Positions 6,936 to 8,341 of a stretch of DNA of 8,341 nucleotides are shown here, in pieces. Numbering within the stretch: position 1 is the first letter of the stretch; each line of letters starts with the position of its first letter. Source of the stretch: Chloroflexota bacterium (GTDB taxonomy: Bacteria > Chloroflexota > Limnocylindria > QHBO01). The translations under genes and the position numbers were made by a program. Below the pieces are notes generated by a model. That model had not been told where the DNA came from. It saw only the letters and a program-made list of their open reading frames with translations, and made no database searches. The stretch is from contig JACDBZ010000103.1 of the NCBI GenBank assembly GCA_013694645.1, positions 1 to 8,341 of the forward strand. The letters are read 5' to 3'.

Positions 6936-7930
6936 GCGACGCGCCGTTGCTGGAACGAGCCACGCCACCATCCATGGCGGCGACCGAGGAGGCATGGAGC
7001 CGCGTGCAACTGGCGCGTCACCCGCAGCGGCCCCGCACGCTCGATCTCCTGCCCCTGATCTTCGATGGCTTCTTCGAGCTTCACGGCGACCGCGCATTCG
7101 GTGACGATCCGGCCATCGTCGGCGGTCCGGCGACCCTGGACGGCGCGCCGGTCATGGTCATCGGACATCAGAAGGGCACCGACACCGAGTCCAACATCCT
7201 GCGCAACTTCGGGTCACCGCATCCAGAAGGCTTCCGCAAGGCGCAGCGACTCATGCGGCTGGCGGACAAGCTGGGGATGCCGGTCGTGACGTTCCTCGAC
7301 ACCGCCGGTGCGTTCCCGGGTCCGGCCGCCGAGGAGCGGGGCCAGGCAGAAGCGATCGCGTCGAGCATCAAGCTCATGACCGGCCTCCAGGTGCCGATCG
7401 TGGTGGTCGTCCTCGGCGAGGGCGGCTCGGGAGGTGCGCTCGCGATCGGCGTCGGAGACGTCGTGCTGGCCCTCGAGAATGCCGTCTACTCGGTCATCAG
7501 TCCCGAGGGTTGCGCGTCGATCCTGTGGCGCTCCCGCGACGAGGCTCAATCGGCCGCCGCCGCGATGCGGATGACCGCCCAGGACCAGGTCGAGCTCGGC
7601 GTGGTCGACGGCATCGTCGCCGAGCCGGGTGAAGGCGCGCACACCGACCACGGGGCGACCGGGCAGGCGCTCAGGGCCGCCATCATCTCCGCGCTGCGCA
7701 GACTCTCCGGACGCGAGACCACCGAGCTGCTCGCGAGCCGCTATGCTCGGCTGCGCGGCATGGGGGCGTACCTGGAGACCGGAGCGGTCAGCCCCGGACG
7801 GCCGAAGGTGCCATCGCTGCGCCGCCGGATCGGCCGGATTCTTCACCTGCCGAACGTCCCGCGACGCCCGCGCTGGAGCGAGATCTGGCCGAGTGACGAT
7901 GCCGATGATGAGAGCGAGAGGGGCGCATGA
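6932..7930 (+). CDS. accA: Acetyl-CoA carboxylase carboxyltransferase subunit alpha
   Basis: AccA is the second carboxyltransferase subunit and supplies much of the carboxybiotin site; it works as an alpha2beta2 complex with AccD. Seen are [13 protein letters not shown] (26-38), [14 protein letters not shown] (52-65), GHQKGTDT (78-85), the oxyanion region [15 protein letters not shown] (162-176) and [13 protein letters not shown] (187-199). The product is 332 residues. Compared with E. coli AccA, the N-terminal helical region before the QLARHPQRP motif is about 39 residues shorter. At the other end about 40 extra residues follow [11 protein letters not shown] (270-280), basic and then acidic. 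The GTG at 6932 has GGAGGAG 5 bases upstream and overlaps the accD stop. The 3' end overlaps the accB-like gene by ATGA. Confidence 0.96.
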   Translation: MSDAPLLERATPPSMAATEEAWSRVQLARHPQRPRTLDLLPLIFDGFFELHGDRAFGDDPAIVGGPATLDGAPVMVIGHQKGTDTESNILRNFGSPHPEGFRKAQRLMRLADKLGMPVVTFLDTAGAFPGPAAEERGQAEAIASSIKLMTGLQVPIVVVVLGEGGSGGALAIGVGDVVLALENAVYSVISPEGCASILWRSRDEAQSAAAAMRMTAQDQVELGVVDGIVAEPGEGAHTDHGATGQALRAAIISALRRLSGRETTELLASRYARLRGMGAYLETGAVSPGRPKVPSLRRRIGRILHLPNVPRRPRWSEIWPSDDADDESERGA

Positions 7931-8341
7931 CGGACGCGGAGCGCGCGCTTGACACGGTCGCACGCGCGGCAAACGAGCTGATCCCGCGGTTGACCGAACG
8001 CCTGGAGCGGCACGGGCTCGGCGAGATCGAGGTGTCGTCCGGCGAGCTGCGGCTGCGGGTCGCTCGCGCCGTTTCGTCAGCTCCGAAAGCCGACTCGACG
8101 GACCGGTCCCCGGCGGCTGTGACGGCCCAGGCGACTCCGGCTTCGGGAACGCCAGCCTCGGTCGGGGTCGCCTCACCCGCGGTCGGCTTCTTCGTCTACG
8201 CCGATGGACTCGGGCCCGGCCTGGCCGTCGAGAAGGCGATTCCCTCGGCCAGGTCGAGATGCTCGGCATCCGGCACGACGTCCGGGCTCCCCGTCGCGGT
8301 ACGGTCAGACACCTCGTCGCCGAGACCGGCGAAGCGGTGGA
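7927..8341 (+). CDS. AccB-like biotin-carrier homologue lacking the biotin lysine; frame broken near 8235; 3' end outside window
   Basis: The N-terminus (residues 1-48) matches the helical start of biotin carboxyl carrier proteins ([20 protein letters not shown], 22-41). A Pro/Ala/Ser/Thr linker (about 49-81) and the barrel start [11 protein letters not shown] (81-91) follow. The frame stays sensible to V101-E102-K103 (AAG at 8233), then turns into low-quality Ser/Arg sequence that remains open to the window end. Reading one base back from 8235 restores the family: [16 protein letters not shown], then [20 protein letters not shown]. Against E. coli AccB (VGDTLCIVEAMKMMNQI), the acceptor lysine falls on glycine G114 (8265-8267), and no lysine lies nearby in either frame. 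About six residues of the loop after SPAVG are also missing. It would be a non-biotinylated carrier homologue, possibly regulatory. The one-base loss may be a sequencing error or a real mutation. The ATGA overlap with accA supports the start. Confidence 0.8.
   Translation, partial: MTDAERALDTVARAANELIPRLTERLERHGLGEIEVSSGELRLRVARAVSSAPKADSTDRSPAAVTAQATPASGTPASVGVASPAVGFFVYADGLGPGLAVEKAIPSARSRCSASGTTSGLPVAVRSDTSSPRPAKRW

Noticed and set aside
8229..8240. Programmed -1 ribosomal frameshift in the accB-like gene
   Set aside because: The site (GAGAAGGCG) is not a classical slippery heptamer and I see no downstream stem that stands out. A simple indel is more likely, so it is kept only as an alternative.
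7214..8269. Minus-strand open frame of about 350 codons opposite accA and the accB-like gene
   Set aside because: It shows Arg/His/Pro-rich shadow composition with no motif, while the plus strand carries unmistakable AccA.

Overview
The window is dense, GC-rich bacterial chromosome with almost no non-coding DNA. The longest gap between genes is about 70 bases, and several neighbours overlap by 4 bases (ATGA or GTGA). Separate accD and accA genes, a zinc-ribbon AccD, a BirA without a DNA-binding domain and possible leaderless-type starts would fit a high-GC Chloroflexota (for example a Limnocylindria-like lineage) or a neighbouring phylum. That placement is inference and weak.

Layout. (1) Bases 1-1745, plus strand: the end of a DppD/OppD-type and a complete DppF/OppF-type ATPase of a peptide ABC importer. 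(2) Bases 1742-4049, minus strand: trpS followed one base later by an AI-2E/PerM-family membrane protein. The membrane protein gene meets dppF tail to tail, and one CTAG holds both stop codons inside a 12-bp hairpin. (3) Bases 4050-4113: a 64-base divergent spacer with a candidate -10 box for each direction. (4) Bases 4114 to the end, plus strand: a tightly packed run of birA, an ECF-type sigma factor, a small single-span membrane protein that looks like its anti-sigma partner, accD, accA and an accB-like gene that leaves the window.

How the genes fit together. BirA attaches biotin to the carrier protein of acetyl-CoA carboxylase. AccD and AccA form the carboxyltransferase that makes malonyl-CoA for fatty-acid synthesis, so the plus-strand run is a lipid-precursor operon with its own modification enzyme. 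Two things stand out. First, an ECF sigma/putative anti-sigma pair sits inside the operon, between the biotin ligase and the carboxylase genes. Second, the accB-like product has the N-terminal and barrel features of a biotin carboxyl carrier protein but has glycine where the biotinylated lysine should be, which recalls the non-biotinylated BADC regulators of plant acetyl-CoA carboxylase. Its frame is also broken by an apparent one-base deletion near 8235, which may be a sequencing error.
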